Below are positions 35,066 through 44,214 of a stretch of 64,000 bases of DNA, one piece after another. Each line of letters begins with the position of its first letter. Position 1 is the stretch's first letter. The stretch comes from Rs1 sp034111875. GTDB lineage: Bacteria; Pseudomonadota; Gammaproteobacteria; Pseudomonadales; Balneatricaceae. The stretch lies in assembly GCA_034111875.1 (NCBI GenBank), contig JAWUWK010000006.1:5670-69669 (forward strand). The letters are read 5' to 3'. The notes beneath the pieces were generated by a model. That model worked only from the letters and a program-made list of their open reading frames with translations, ran no database searches and was not told the DNA's origin. A program made the translations under genes and the position numbers.

Positions 35066-35506
35066 ATGAAGAAAATGTTATTAAAGTCAATCTTAATGTT
35101 TGTGTTGGCAGTTTTTGCTCTACCTGCATTAGCAATAGATAAACCGGTATATTCAAAAAATGGTGTGGCCATCAAGGGCTACGATACAGTGGCTTATTTC
35201 ACTCAGAGCAAGCCTGTTAAAGGTAGTAAATCTATCACAGCTCGCTATATGGGGGCTAAGTGGCAGTTTTCTTCAGAAGCTAATAAGGATATTTTTTTGG
35301 GCGACCCGAAAAAATATGCACCGCAATACGGCGGACATTGTGCTTTTGCGATAGCGAATGACAAGCTGGTTTCAACTGATCCTAAAGCTTTTACAGTGGT
35401 AAATGATAAATTGTATTTAAATTACAGTATGTCGGTGCGCAAGCGCTGGGTTAAAGATACCCCAGGTTATATTGCAGATGGTGATGAATACTGGGCCAAA
35501 AAATAG
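35066..35506 (+). CDS. Periplasmic YHS-domain protein
   Basis: The open frame extends upstream, but the ATG at 35066 follows GGGAGGAA and starts a clear signal peptide (MKKMLLKSILMFVLAVFALP, cleavage near ALA), giving 146 residues. The mature protein is a YHS domain: VYSKNGVAIKGYDTVAYFTQ, WQFSSEANKDIFLGDPKKYA and PQYGGHCAFAIA, with one cysteine in GGHC. YHS domains are found in metal-handling and copper proteins, but this periplasmic family has no fixed function. A hairpin terminator follows. It is monocistronic. Confidence 0.9.
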   Translation: MKKMLLKSILMFVLAVFALPALAIDKPVYSKNGVAIKGYDTVAYFTQSKPVKGSKSITARYMGAKWQFSSEANKDIFLGDPKKYAPQYGGHCAFAIANDKLVSTDPKAFTVVNDKLYLNYSMSVRKRWVKDTPGYIADGDEYWAKK

Positions 35507-35525
35507 TAGGCATTCTATTACTGGC

Positions 35526-35561
35526 AGAGGGCCAAGCAGTTTCTGAGCCCTCTTGATTTAT
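35526..35561 (+). terminator. Terminator-like hairpin after the YHS gene
   Basis: AGAGGGC (35526-35532) pairs with GCCCTCT (35547-35553), and the T-rich TTGATTTATT follows. Confidence 0.6.
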
Positions 35562-36147
35562 TCATTTAATCTAATTGTGGCATGTCGCCTTCCTACGCCT
35601 CATCTGAGGAGCTAGGTGATTTATACTATTGGCAGGTGGTTCAGATAAGGCCTCATCTGCTTTTGTTTCGGTTTAAAGTGATTCAATAGCGGACGAAGCT
35701 GATTGTTGCGTCACCGGCGTTCGTTCATTGCTCGCATTAGAACCTAACAGTAACAGAAAATTAAGCAGTAAAATTAAAGCGCATTTCATATATTATATGG
35801 AATTATTTAGTTTGATGAAATTTTAGTATAACTATTACGTTTGTAAATACGCATTATAAGCCTGGATTAAATGCTTATTTACTCCAGTAAACTCCGCCTT
35901 CTCTAGTATTTACTTTATTAATGACGTTGTGCCGAGATGTCTAGACATTCAATAGCCCTTTAAAATTTAGTGCTCTGGTTAACGGCGGCCGCATCGTTAG
36001 GGTTGATAATTCAGGTCTGCAAAGGCTCTATGCGCTTGGACTAAAGCGTTATAAAAATAATTGCAGTCGCTTCGGTGGTTAATAATGGAGCTAAATCGTA
36101 ATCCTTTGTGAGCGATTATCCACTGATAAGGCTTAATCAGTAAAACG
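35562..36147. other. Intergenic region with a possible broken secreted-peptide gene
   Basis: About 590 bases. On the minus strand, 35673-35789 encodes a 38-residue peptide with a signal-like start (MKCALILLLNFLLLLGSNAS). Past its TAA the same frame continues open for about 30 more codons, suggesting one gene with an internal stop. There is no ribosome site, so it is not called as a functional gene. Around 35985-36130 fragments faintly resemble upstream parts of the YfbK-like pseudogene that follows. Confidence 0.3.
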
Positions 36148-36659
36148 TTGTTGCTACTAGCAATGAAGTTTAATCCCGCTGTTGTGAGTCGCTATGGATT
36201 GCCCGGTGATGAAAACCGGCTCTTAGGGGATGGAGAGTTTAGTAACGATAAAGCAGATGCTGAAGACATTGGCGCTGGACAGAGCGCAGCAGAACTCTAT
36301 GAAATTATTTACAATGGGGTTGAAAGCCAGCCCAGACAGCACTTCAACTTAAAAAAAGACTATTAGATAGAAGTGGGGAGCTTGGATTCATCAAAATTCG
36401 CTATAAGCTTGGGTATAATCAAGCCTCCAAGGGGTACAATTTAGCCATAAACCAACAGAGTTTGGTTGCTCTAAATCAAACCACCAATAATATTAAACTC
36501 GCCGCTGCAGCCTATGCTGAAAAATTGCGTAATAGTGGCTCTTTGAATGGCTTTAATTGGCGGCAGATTACTCCTCTATCAGAGAGCGCTAAGGGTGAAG
36601 ATAAATTAGCCATTCGCAGTAGTTTTATTCAACAATTGTGCTTAACAGCGCGTTTATAG
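36148..36659 (+). pseudogene. Remnant of a YfbK-like von Willebrand factor A / DUF3520 protein
   Basis: Two open pieces match the C-terminal half of the family. The first has MKFNPAVVSRYGLPGDENRL and DKADAEDIGAGQSAAELYEI (36148-36320). The second, in another frame, has LGFIKIRYKLGYNQASKG (from about 36381), then ALNQTTNNIKLAAAAYAEKL and the closing GEDKLAIRSSFIQQL. At least one frameshift lies around 36330-36385. The N-terminal and VWA regions are missing or unrecognisable. Intact homologues are secreted or anchored proteins of unclear function. It is the first of several broken genes in this stretch. Confidence 0.75.
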
Positions 36660-37059
36660 AATGACTCCATTGGCTAAACTTAGGACTTTTAGAGACGTTT
36701 GCACGATTCCCACATTCAGTAATACGGCGTTAGAAAACTCAAAATCCTCTTTATAAGGCTGAACTTCGGTTTTTCGTTTATTTTTGCCTTGTCTTCTCTT
36801 TGTTCGCTACTTCTTGCAAAGGTCCGACTTAGTATGAAAAGCCTACTCAGTTGGTGCTTTTAAATCGCCTGCTAGTAGGTAAGATGGCTCTTGTAATCTG
36901 TAAATAAGATGATCTTTCAAAAAAAATCAGCACCCTAGGTGTGTTTAATTGTGTGTATCTTCATTTTTTAGCTATCTTTAGTCTAATACTATAAAAAAAG
37001 ACTGTTGAACATGTCGTTTATACTCAGAGTCAATTAACCCCAAGTGAGGAGGGTTTTAC
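36660..37059. other. Intergenic region upstream of the STAS gene
   Basis: About 400 bases. Nothing coding is recognised; it may include further decayed sequence. The STAS ribosome site GAGGAGGG stands at its right end. Confidence 0.4.
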
Positions 37060-37353
37060 ATGCAAGAACAGCATTTTTTGGCTGTGCCGGCAGAAATGAC
37101 GATTGCCAACATAGGCCAATGTCAAGTGATTTTAATGTCGGCTTTGCGAACGGTTTGTGAAGTGTGTTTCGATTTGGCAGGATTAAGAAAAATTGACACC
37201 GCTGGGATCCAATTATTATTACTGGTTATTAGAGAGGCAAAGCAGCGTGGTGTTTCAATTAATTGGTTAAATAAAAACACTGTATTACAAGAAGCAGAGA
37301 AAAAGTTAGGTTTTGAAAATAGGTTGATAACCCCATTAGGTAGAATTATTTAA
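37060..37353 (+). CDS. STAS-domain protein of a chemotaxis-type cluster
   Basis: A 97-residue stand-alone STAS domain. The expected phosphorylatable or switch region reads LRKIDTAGIQLLLLVIREAK (about residues 46-65), with Thr where anti-sigma antagonists have Ser or Thr. Such proteins head STAS-CheY-CheA chemotaxis operons in many proteobacteria and are thought to modulate the signalling array. The ATG at 37060 has an excellent GAGGAGGG site. The gene looks intact, but the neighbouring cheY is broken and cheA is truncated, so its function may be lost. Confidence 0.8.
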   Translation: MQEQHFLAVPAEMTIANIGQCQVILMSALRTVCEVCFDLAGLRKIDTAGIQLLLLVIREAKQRGVSINWLNKNTVLQEAEKKLGFENRLITPLGRII

Positions 37354-37379
37354 TAATCGAGCAAGGTAAGGACAAGTAA

Positions 37380-37718
37380 ATGTCGTCAATGTTGATCGTT
37401 GACCGCTCACTACCTTTGCGAACTATGCCAAAGTAGTGTTATCGAATGCAGAGCTAATGTTAGCTAAAGCTAAGATAGCCCGGTATGGTTTAATCGTGAT
37501 AGATGACAATATACTGGTTCACGATGGCATGGAATCTTTCGCTTACAGAGGCAAATATAACATTCTCGATTTTCGCCCATATTGAGTCTAAACACTAAAA
37601 CGATGATCAAATGAAACAAGCATTTCAATCTGGGACCTTGGCGTATTGCTTAATAAAGACTTTTGATTTTGAAAAGCGGCTTGTTAGCTTAAACTTAACC
37701 CACGGAAAAGAAGAATGA
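37380..37718 (+). pseudogene. cheY: Frameshifted CheY-like response regulator
   Basis: The start reads MSSMLIVDRSLPLRTMPK then stops. The next frame continues AKVVLSNAELMLAKAKIARY and GLIVIDDNILVHDG. A third piece reads DDQMKQAFQSGTLAYCLIK and TFDFEKRLVSLNL, up to TGA at 37716-37718. These align in order with CheY (VDDS, acceptor strand, lysine-containing KPF region). Frameshifts lie near 37427 and 37583, a roughly 15-residue deletion follows the first helix, and the second Asp of the DD pair has become Arg. The stop still overlaps the cheA ATG as ATGA, a relic of the original operon. Confidence 0.85.
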
Positions 37719-39418
37719 GTGTCGATTTAAGTGAATTCGTTGGAGAGTTCTTACAAGAGAGTTATGAAGGGCTTGATTTAATGGAATCTTGCCTACTAAA
37801 TTTTGAGGAAGAAAGAGAAGGTTTAGACAGAATTTTTCGAGTTGCTCATTCTATTAAAGGAGGGGCAGACACTTTTGGTTTCTCGAAAATAACTGAATTC
37901 ACTCATATAATAGAAACTGTACTAGACGAAATACGCAGTGAAAATTTAGTCGTCACAGGCGAAATACTTAATGCTTTATTAGCCTCAGTTGATGTATTAC
38001 GCTTACTTTTAAAGGTCGCTCAATCTAAGCAAGCCCTGACTCAATCGTTAGTTGATGATCCGAAAAAGCGTTTACAAAAAATACTGGATGAGCATCGCCT
38101 AAAGCCCATTCAAACAGCAGTAATGATAGATGTCCAACAATTATCGGTCTCAGGGGAAAGCAACAGCGACGTTGTTGATCATTGGTTAATAGTCTTTCAG
38201 CCAGATCAAAACATGTTACAAGGTGGCCATGAGCCGATTTACATATTCGAAGCATTAGCCAAACTCGGAGAGCTAATCATAGAACCCATTACTGATTTTT
38301 TACCGCTAGTTGAGGTTTTTTATCCGCAAAAAATTTACCTGCATTGGGATTTAAAGCTGAAGACAACCCAAAAAAATGCGGTTAAAGCTCGCGCTGAAAT
38401 TGAAGAAGTGTTTGAGTGGGTGGCCGATTTTTGTGATCTAACGGTTACAGCGATCACTTTATCCGAATCAAACCAAATGTTGCAAAGGGCTAGTGATCAA
38501 CCAAAAAAGCTTAAGTTACCTGAGGTGTTAGAGGTCGTTCTAGAACAGGCTCCTAGCGGACCAGAATCAACTGCGGATAGCTCTGTGACAGATGAACTCG
38601 TTATTGATAGAAGAAAAGTCAAACGGCAATCTGCTGTCACTGAGGTGAGCTCTATGAGAGTAGATACTGGCAAATTTGATGAGTTAACAAGCGCAGTAGA
38701 CAAGTTAATGACCACTCAAGGTATCTTGATTCAGGTAGCTGATGACCTGCTTAAATCCGGCTATTCAAACCCGCAGTTAGCGCAGGGCCTAGTTAAACTA
38801 GAACGTAATATTAGCGAGATTGAAGAGCATATTTTGCGCATACGCATGCAGCCTATGAGTTTTGTTTTTGATCGTTTTCAGCGTTTAGTCCATGATATTA
38901 GCCTAAGCTTAGGCAAAAAAGTCAGTTTAGACATTATCGGTTCGAAAACAGAAATTGATAGGAGGGTAATGGAAAAAATTGTTAACCCTATAACACATTT
39001 AATCAGAAACGCCCTCGATCACGGATTAGAAACCCCCCGCGAGCGTCTAGCCATGAATAAGCCAGAAACTGGCCATATTAAATTAGCTGCCTGCCATCAA
39101 AATGGTTTTATTGTCATCGATATCATTGATGATGGAAGAGGATTAGATAAAGCCAGTATCCGTGCTAAAGCACTACAAAAAGGTTTGATAACAGCTCAGC
39201 AATGCCTTGCAACAGATGATATTTATAGTTTGGTTTTCAAGCCTGGTTTGTCAACTGTAAATCACTTATCTGAACTGTCAGGCCGCGGTGTCGGTCTAGA
39301 TATAGTGTTGAAAAATATTGAGTCTTTAGGTGGACAAGTCAAACTTACATCAGAGGAAGGTAGAGGCACAGTTTTTAGCGTAAGAGTTCCGATCATAATT
39401 GTTAGCTTAGCCGATTAG
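37715..39418 (+). CDS. cheA: CheA-type histidine kinase lacking the CheW-like domain
   Basis: 567 residues. Domains are the HPt with phospho-His45 (RVAHSIKGGADTFGF), a P2-like region (about 145-260, LIVFQPDQNMLQGGHEPIYI), a dimerisation helix pair (about 310-375) and the HATPase, with HLIRNALDHGLE (N box), DDGRGLDKASI (G1) and LSGRGVGLDIVL (G2). The protein ends just after TVFSVRVPIIIV, where full CheA proteins continue into the P5 CheW-like domain. No P5 remnant is visible downstream. Without P5 it cannot join a receptor array in the usual way. The ATG overlaps the stop of the broken cheY. It may be a pseudogene in all but reading frame. Confidence 0.85.
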   Translation: MSVDLSEFVGEFLQESYEGLDLMESCLLNFEEEREGLDRIFRVAHSIKGGADTFGFSKITEFTHIIETVLDEIRSENLVVTGEILNALLASVDVLRLLLKVAQSKQALTQSLVDDPKKRLQKILDEHRLKPIQTAVMIDVQQLSVSGESNSDVVDHWLIVFQPDQNMLQGGHEPIYIFEALAKLGELIIEPITDFLPLVEVFYPQKIYLHWDLKLKTTQKNAVKARAEIEEVFEWVADFCDLTVTAITLSESNQMLQRASDQPKKLKLPEVLEVVLEQAPSGPESTADSSVTDELVIDRRKVKRQSAVTEVSSMRVDTGKFDELTSAVDKLMTTQGILIQVADDLLKSGYSNPQLAQGLVKLERNISEIEEHILRIRMQPMSFVFDRFQRLVHDISLSLGKKVSLDIIGSKTEIDRRVMEKIVNPITHLIRNALDHGLETPRERLAMNKPETGHIKLAACHQNGFIVIDIIDDGRGLDKASIRAKALQKGLITAQQCLATDDIYSLVFKPGLSTVNHLSELSGRGVGLDIVLKNIESLGGQVKLTSEEGRGTVFSVRVPIIIVSLAD

Positions 39419-39574
39419 AGAACTTTGTACTCCTACTTCGCTGCGTAAGACGGGGTTAACAAATAGCAAAATGCTACATTTACAAGCAGCTTAAGTCGTT
39501 TTTTTTAAGGCCGGTGTGAAATCAAGACGCTCTGGTTAGAGACCTGTTGAGAAAATAAGTCAAGCAGTGTTGAG

Positions 39575-41568
39575 TTGTTGAGTGTCCGTCCAATAGATTG
39601 CCCTGATGCTTGCAGTTTAAACGTTAGAGTGCAATATAACAAAATTATTAAACTACGCGGCTCGCAATTCAACCCTGTGACCAGAGGGCGTATTTGTAAA
39701 ACAGTGGCTAAATGTTATCCTGCATTCGTACACGCAAAAGATCGCCTAACCCAGCCATTATTGAGTACAGGACCTAGGGGATGTGGTAATTACCAGCCTA
39801 TTAGCCCGGACGAAGCGATTCAGAGAGTGCATCGGGGGTTACAACAGGCGATAGATCAACAGGGAGCTGAAAGTATTCTAGCGCTTAATTAGCGGGGAGT
39901 CAGGGTAAATTAGCGGGAGGTGCTATCGATAATAACTTTTTTTCCCGCCCTGGCGCGTTGGAACTAAACCGTGTGCCGCTTTGAGGTGTTGTTCGCTCTT
40001 AGCGTATAGTTTAATGTTTGGCAGTGACCAGGCGATGCCCCCGGTGCAAGTTGAATACGCTAACCTGATTATCATCTAGGGAACAAATGTTACCGTATCG
40101 AATTTACATTTAATGCGCAGCATAAACAGTGCCCGTAAAAAGGTGCAAAATTAGTGGTAATAGACCCTAGAAAAACTAAAGTAGCTGAAATGGCGAATCT
40201 GTTTTTGCAGGTCACTCCAGGTATAGATGTTTGCTTAGCGTTGACACTGATAGCGACCTCATTTCAAAAAAATATCATTGATAAAAAAAACAACATAAGT
40301 TACTTGGCCTAGATCGTTTTATTGACTCTGGCGAAGATTATTTAAACCTCGATATCCAAGCGATATGCGGTATATACCAAGTCAGATTTAAGCGGTTCGT
40401 GGATTATTGTCGCAATGGAACTCGTTTAGCATTGAGTAGGGTGTAGGCCTTGAGAGAGCCAGAAATGGTGGCTCTGCAATCAGAGCAGCACAAGTCATGT
40501 AGCTCTATTGGTTAATATCGGTGACATTGCCCATGGGATATTGGGCAGTCACAGTCGGGCTTTTTTGCCGGCCCCTGAACTGCAGCAAAAAGCTACTATA
40601 GTCCCCGCTAACTAAGAAGGGTGTTTAATATTAACGACATCGCTAACCACCTATCGGATAGAGAAATAGCCCATCCGATTGCGGCTGTGTTCATCTATAA
40701 CCACAACGCTATCGCCGCATTTTCGGATCAAAACAACATGCACGAAGCGCTTTGGCAACCCGAATTATTCGTAGTGGGTTGCGATGCGCAAATGAATCAC
40801 AGCATGCTATATGTGAATGTGATATCGGCGGTCTCCAGCCATTCGAACAGCAGGATGTTTTCTTATCTTATGGTCATGGCTATTTTCAACGTACTGAAGC
40901 AGTCATCGCACCGGTAGACGAAACAATGGCTGATGTGGAAATTATTCGAAAATAGGTACGTGAGTTTGGCTTTACGGATGCCGTGTTTACCGACTCTGAT
41001 GCAGATTTAATCGACCAATCCTTTAATCTAAATAGACAAAGAGATGGGATCGACAGAGCATCAGCATTGTCCACAGACCGAGCGATAGAAATGCAAAATC
41101 CAGAGCGTTTGTGGTTATTTGAAGAGCAGTTAGACACACCATCTGGACTCAGAGCTTTATTCGGACCCACTGAAGCAGCTGATTGAATGAGGCTTGACGG
41201 ACTTTAAACCCGTGGAGAAAGAGGATTTTTATAGTTTGATAAGCCCTATCTTCGATAAGCGTATTAATGCCCCTTTTGGAGGCAGTACTCAACAGCAGAA
41301 CGAGTTGCTGGAGTTGAATCCTGATGATGCACAAAAATTACATATTAGTGATGGTGATTGTTTAATTATCCATAACTCGTTAGGCGAATTGCAATTGATG
41401 GCAAAAGTCAAAACGGTCGTTCCCAAGGGGTTGTTTGCTGTGAGAAAAGTGCCTAGCGTATTAGCAGCACTGGACAAACAGCGAATGCGTTATCCAGCAA
41501 TCAGAGTAAAACCGATATTGGAGATGGAGCCGCGTATTGCGATACTTTTGTTAATATTTGAGAGTTAG
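39575..41568 (+). pseudogene. Heavily decayed molybdopterin oxidoreductase
   Basis: Pieces in several frames follow the order of a prokaryotic Mo-bisMGD enzyme. The N-terminus with the Fe-S-type cysteines reads DCPDACSLNVRVQYNKIIKL, then NPVTRGRICKTVAKCYPAF (39590-39740). Others are AKLVVIDPRKTKVAEMANLF and LQVTPGIDV (about 40150-40230), DIANHLSDREIAHPIAAVFI plus YNHNAIAA (40630-40710), QQDVFLSYGHGYFQRTEAVI (about 40850-40910), then ELLELNPDDAQKLHISDGDC (41303-41362). Stops and frameshifts separate them and a few hundred residues are missing. The ancestral substrate cannot be named. It was probably a cytoplasmic or periplasmic reductase or dehydrogenase. Confidence 0.8.
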
Positions 41569-41592
41569 GGGTGGGCCACACTTTTAAAAATG

Positions 41593-41622
41593 AAAAAAAA
41601 CCAGCTGATTGGCTGGTTTTTT
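41593..41622. terminator. Bidirectional terminator at the 3' end of gltA
   Basis: AAAACCAGC and GCTGGTTTT form a stem around TGATTG, with A8 before and T6 after, so it works on either strand. It lies 16 bases past the gltA stop (minus). Confidence 0.9.
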
Positions 41623-41637
41623 ATGGCCATCAAATAC

Positions 41638-42918
41638 TTATTTTTTCACGTAATCTCTTGCACTAGGACCAGTGTATAACTGGCGTGGTCGACCAATTTT
41701 GTTGGGTTCAGAATGGAATTCATTCCAGTGCGATATCCAGCCGATAGTTCTAGAAAGGGCGAAGATAACGGTAAACATACTGCTTGGAATGCCGATGGCT
41801 TTAAGGATTATTCCCGAATAAAAATCTACATTTGGATAGAGTTTACGTTTAACAAAATATTCATCTTTTAGGGCTATTTGTTCAAGCTGCTTAGCAATCT
41901 CAAGCATAGGATCGTCTATTATCCCAAGTTCTGCTAATACATCATCGCAGGTTTGCTTCATTACATTGGCGCGAGGGTCAAAATTACGGTATACCCGATG
42001 TCCAAAGCCCATTAGCCTGAAGCTGTCTTTGGGGTCTTTAGCGCGATTGATAAAATCAGTAATATTTTTAACATCGCCAATCTCTTCGAGCATATTCAAT
42101 ACGGCTTCATTGGCACCGCCGTGAGCAGGTCCCCATAAAGTAGCGACGCCCGCTGCAATACAGGCAAAGGGATTAGCACCTGAGGAGCCTGCCAAGCGCA
42201 CTGTCGATGTCGATGCATTTTGTTCATGATCAGCGTGTAGAAGGAAAATACGGTCCATTGCTTTTGATAATACTGGATTTGGCACATATTCTTCACAGGG
42301 GTTGCCGAACATCATATGTAAAAAGTTTTCGGCATAGTTAAGGTCGTTTCGAGGGTACTGAAAAGGCATCCCGATGCTATATTTATAACACATAGCCGCG
42401 ATAGTTGGCATCTTAGCAATTAAGCGAAAAGCGCAGACTTCACGGTGCTTTGCATCATTTATATCCAGTGAATCGTGGTAAAAAGCTGAGAGCGCCCCCA
42501 CCACGGCAACCATAATAGACATAGGATGGGCGTCGCGCCGAAAGCCTTGAAAAAAGTGGTGCATTTGCTCATGCACCATTGTGTGCCCTTTAACGGTAGT
42601 GACGAACTTATTGAGTTCATCTTCTGTGGGTAGTTCACCGTTAAGTAATAAGTAGCAGGTTTCTAAGTAGTTTGACTGTTCGGCAAGTTGCTCAATTGGA
42701 TAGCCTGCATGTAATAAAATGCCTTTGGCGCCATCTATGTAGGTAATCTTAGATTCACAGGCTGCAGTGGAGACAAAGCCTGGATCGTAGGTGAATAGTC
42801 CGTGCCCAGTAAGGGGTCGAACGTCTATGACATCTGGGCCTTCAGATCCAGAATGTACCGGTAATTCGATTTCTCCATCAAAACCATCGACGCTGAGTCT
42901 TGCTGTCTTACCAGCCAT
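41638..42918 (-). CDS. gltA: Citrate synthase (type II, hexameric)
   Basis: It condenses acetyl-CoA and oxaloacetate to citrate. The 426 residues match the NADH-regulated gammaproteobacterial type. Active-site motifs are HADHEQNASTSTVR (first His), WGPAHGGANEAVL, MGFGHRVYRNFDPR (second His and Arg) and NVDFYSGIILKAIG (Asp). The ATG (complement of 42916-42918) follows TAAGGAGC. It is transcribed divergently from sdhC, the standard arrangement, with a 570-base control region between. Confidence 0.97.
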   Translation of the reverse strand: MAGKTARLSVDGFDGEIELPVHSGSEGPDVIDVRPLTGHGLFTYDPGFVSTAACESKITYIDGAKGILLHAGYPIEQLAEQSNYLETCYLLLNGELPTEDELNKFVTTVKGHTMVHEQMHHFFQGFRRDAHPMSIMVAVVGALSAFYHDSLDINDAKHREVCAFRLIAKMPTIAAMCYKYSIGMPFQYPRNDLNYAENFLHMMFGNPCEEYVPNPVLSKAMDRIFLLHADHEQNASTSTVRLAGSSGANPFACIAAGVATLWGPAHGGANEAVLNMLEEIGDVKNITDFINRAKDPKDSFRLMGFGHRVYRNFDPRANVMKQTCDDVLAELGIIDDPMLEIAKQLEQIALKDEYFVKRKLYPNVDFYSGIILKAIGIPSSMFTVIFALSRTIGWISHWNEFHSEPNKIGRPRQLYTGPSARDYVKK

Positions 42919-43492
42919 AGAATGCTCCTTAAATAATTAGATTTATGCAAATGCTTAATCATAGTAACTGGGCTATAATTAGTGAAGTTGTCAGTGGAAA
43001 TATACCCCATAAAGTTGGGGAAACAGGTTAGTTTTACAATAAAAATAGGACCTAACTTGTCGTTAGATCCTGCATTGTGCCTTTATGTGTGTGATGACGC
43101 AATCATTCCTTAGTCTAATTGTGTCTAAAGTTATTAGGGTGCTTTATTGAAGAGTAGCAACTATATAGGAGTATAAAAACTTATATATTTTATAACAAAT
43201 GCTGGTATTTGAGACTTACATAGGCACTATGAAGACTTCAGGTGTCGGAGAGTCCTGAATAGTGTCAAATGGCTTTTGATGACTGTATAATCCCAAATTA
43301 TAATCTATAAAAAAAATTAATTTTTTAGAAATTGTCGCTAGTTGCAGGCAGTGCGTTGTGAAACGAGGATGAACTAGCTATACTGCGATGGCAGTTCCGA
43401 CTGCCACGAAGAGGGATGGCGAAAGTATATATTAATGCAAGACCTGTCCCTTAACCTTGTTCGAATGAACCATAACAAGTGTGAAATGAGCC
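42919..43492. promoter_or_regulatory. gltA-sdhC divergent control region
   Basis: A candidate -10 TATAAT for sdhC lies at 43286-43291 (no clear -35). The resulting leader contains a hairpin TGGCAGT-TCCG-ACTGCCA (43389-43406), a 7-bp stem closed by a UNCG-class tetraloop. AT-rich dyads (around 43310-43330) are also present. No gene is seen. Confidence 0.45.
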
Positions 43493-43870
43493 GTGAATAA
43501 AAAAAGACCAGTAAATTTAGACTTTAGTACCATTCATATGCCGCTCCCATCGGTGACTTCAATCTTACATAGAATTACAGGAATTGCGCTTTTTTTCGGT
43601 GCTGTTTTCATGATGTATGCATTGGGGTTATCGTTAGAATCAGAAGTCGGTTTCCAACAAACTATTACTATGTTCGAAGAGAGCTTCTTTGCTAAATTGA
43701 TCGCATGGGGACTTCTTTCTGCACTGGCTTATCACAGTGTTGTAGGAGTTAAACATCTATTTATGGACGCGGGGCACTTTGAAGAACTAGACAGCGGGTT
43801 ACTAGCGTCAAAAGCTGCTCTAGTCATTGCTGGAGTACTAATAATACTAGCGGGGACTTGGATATGGTAA
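43493..43870 (+). CDS. sdhC: Succinate dehydrogenase cytochrome b556 subunit
   Basis: The membrane anchor binding heme b and ubiquinone in complex II. It has 125 residues and three membrane spans (about 25-50, 68-90, 103-124). LPSVTSILHRITGIALFFGA (Ser and Arg of the quinone site) and AYHSVVGVKHLFMD (heme His) are typical. The start must be GTG at 43493; the nearby ATG at 43486 is out of frame and stops after four codons. The end overlaps sdhD. Confidence 0.93.
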   Translation: MNKKRPVNLDFSTIHMPLPSVTSILHRITGIALFFGAVFMMYALGLSLESEVGFQQTITMFEESFFAKLIAWGLLSALAYHSVVGVKHLFMDAGHFEELDSGLLASKAALVIAGVLIILAGTWIW

Positions 43871-44211
43871 CTAATGTCACAAGCTTCGGCAGAAGTGGCT
43901 TATACGACTGGGTTATCCAGCGTGTCACTGCCGTTGTTCTATTAGCATATACGCTATTTATTGTTGGATTTTTGCTAATGACCCCTGATCTAGATTTTAA
44001 TCAGTGGCAATCTTTATTTAAAAATCTAGCAATGCGAATTTTCACTTTGCTCTTGGTGTTATCTTTTGCTGCCCATGCCTGGATAGGTTTGTGGTGTGTG
44101 ACGACTGATTACATTCCAATGACTGGTCTACGCTTTTTCGTTCAATCTGTCACAGGTTTAATAACGTTCGTATACGTTGCTTGGGCTATTCAGGTGATTT
44201 GGGGTATATAA
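43864..44211 (+). CDS. sdhD: Succinate dehydrogenase hydrophobic anchor subunit
   Basis: 115 residues from ATG 43864, equal to the E. coli length. A TTG two codons earlier is open but less likely, since GGGGA at 43852 suits the ATG. Three membrane spans are present, and the heme/quinone region includes SFAAHAWIGLWCVTTDYI (His and Asp-Tyr). It overlaps sdhC by 7 bases and is followed by sdhA after 3 bases, so the four sdh genes are one operon. Confidence 0.92.
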   Translation: MVTNVTSFGRSGLYDWVIQRVTAVVLLAYTLFIVGFLLMTPDLDFNQWQSLFKNLAMRIFTLLLVLSFAAHAWIGLWCVTTDYIPMTGLRFFVQSVTGLITFVYVAWAIQVIWGI

Positions 44212-44214
44212 ACA

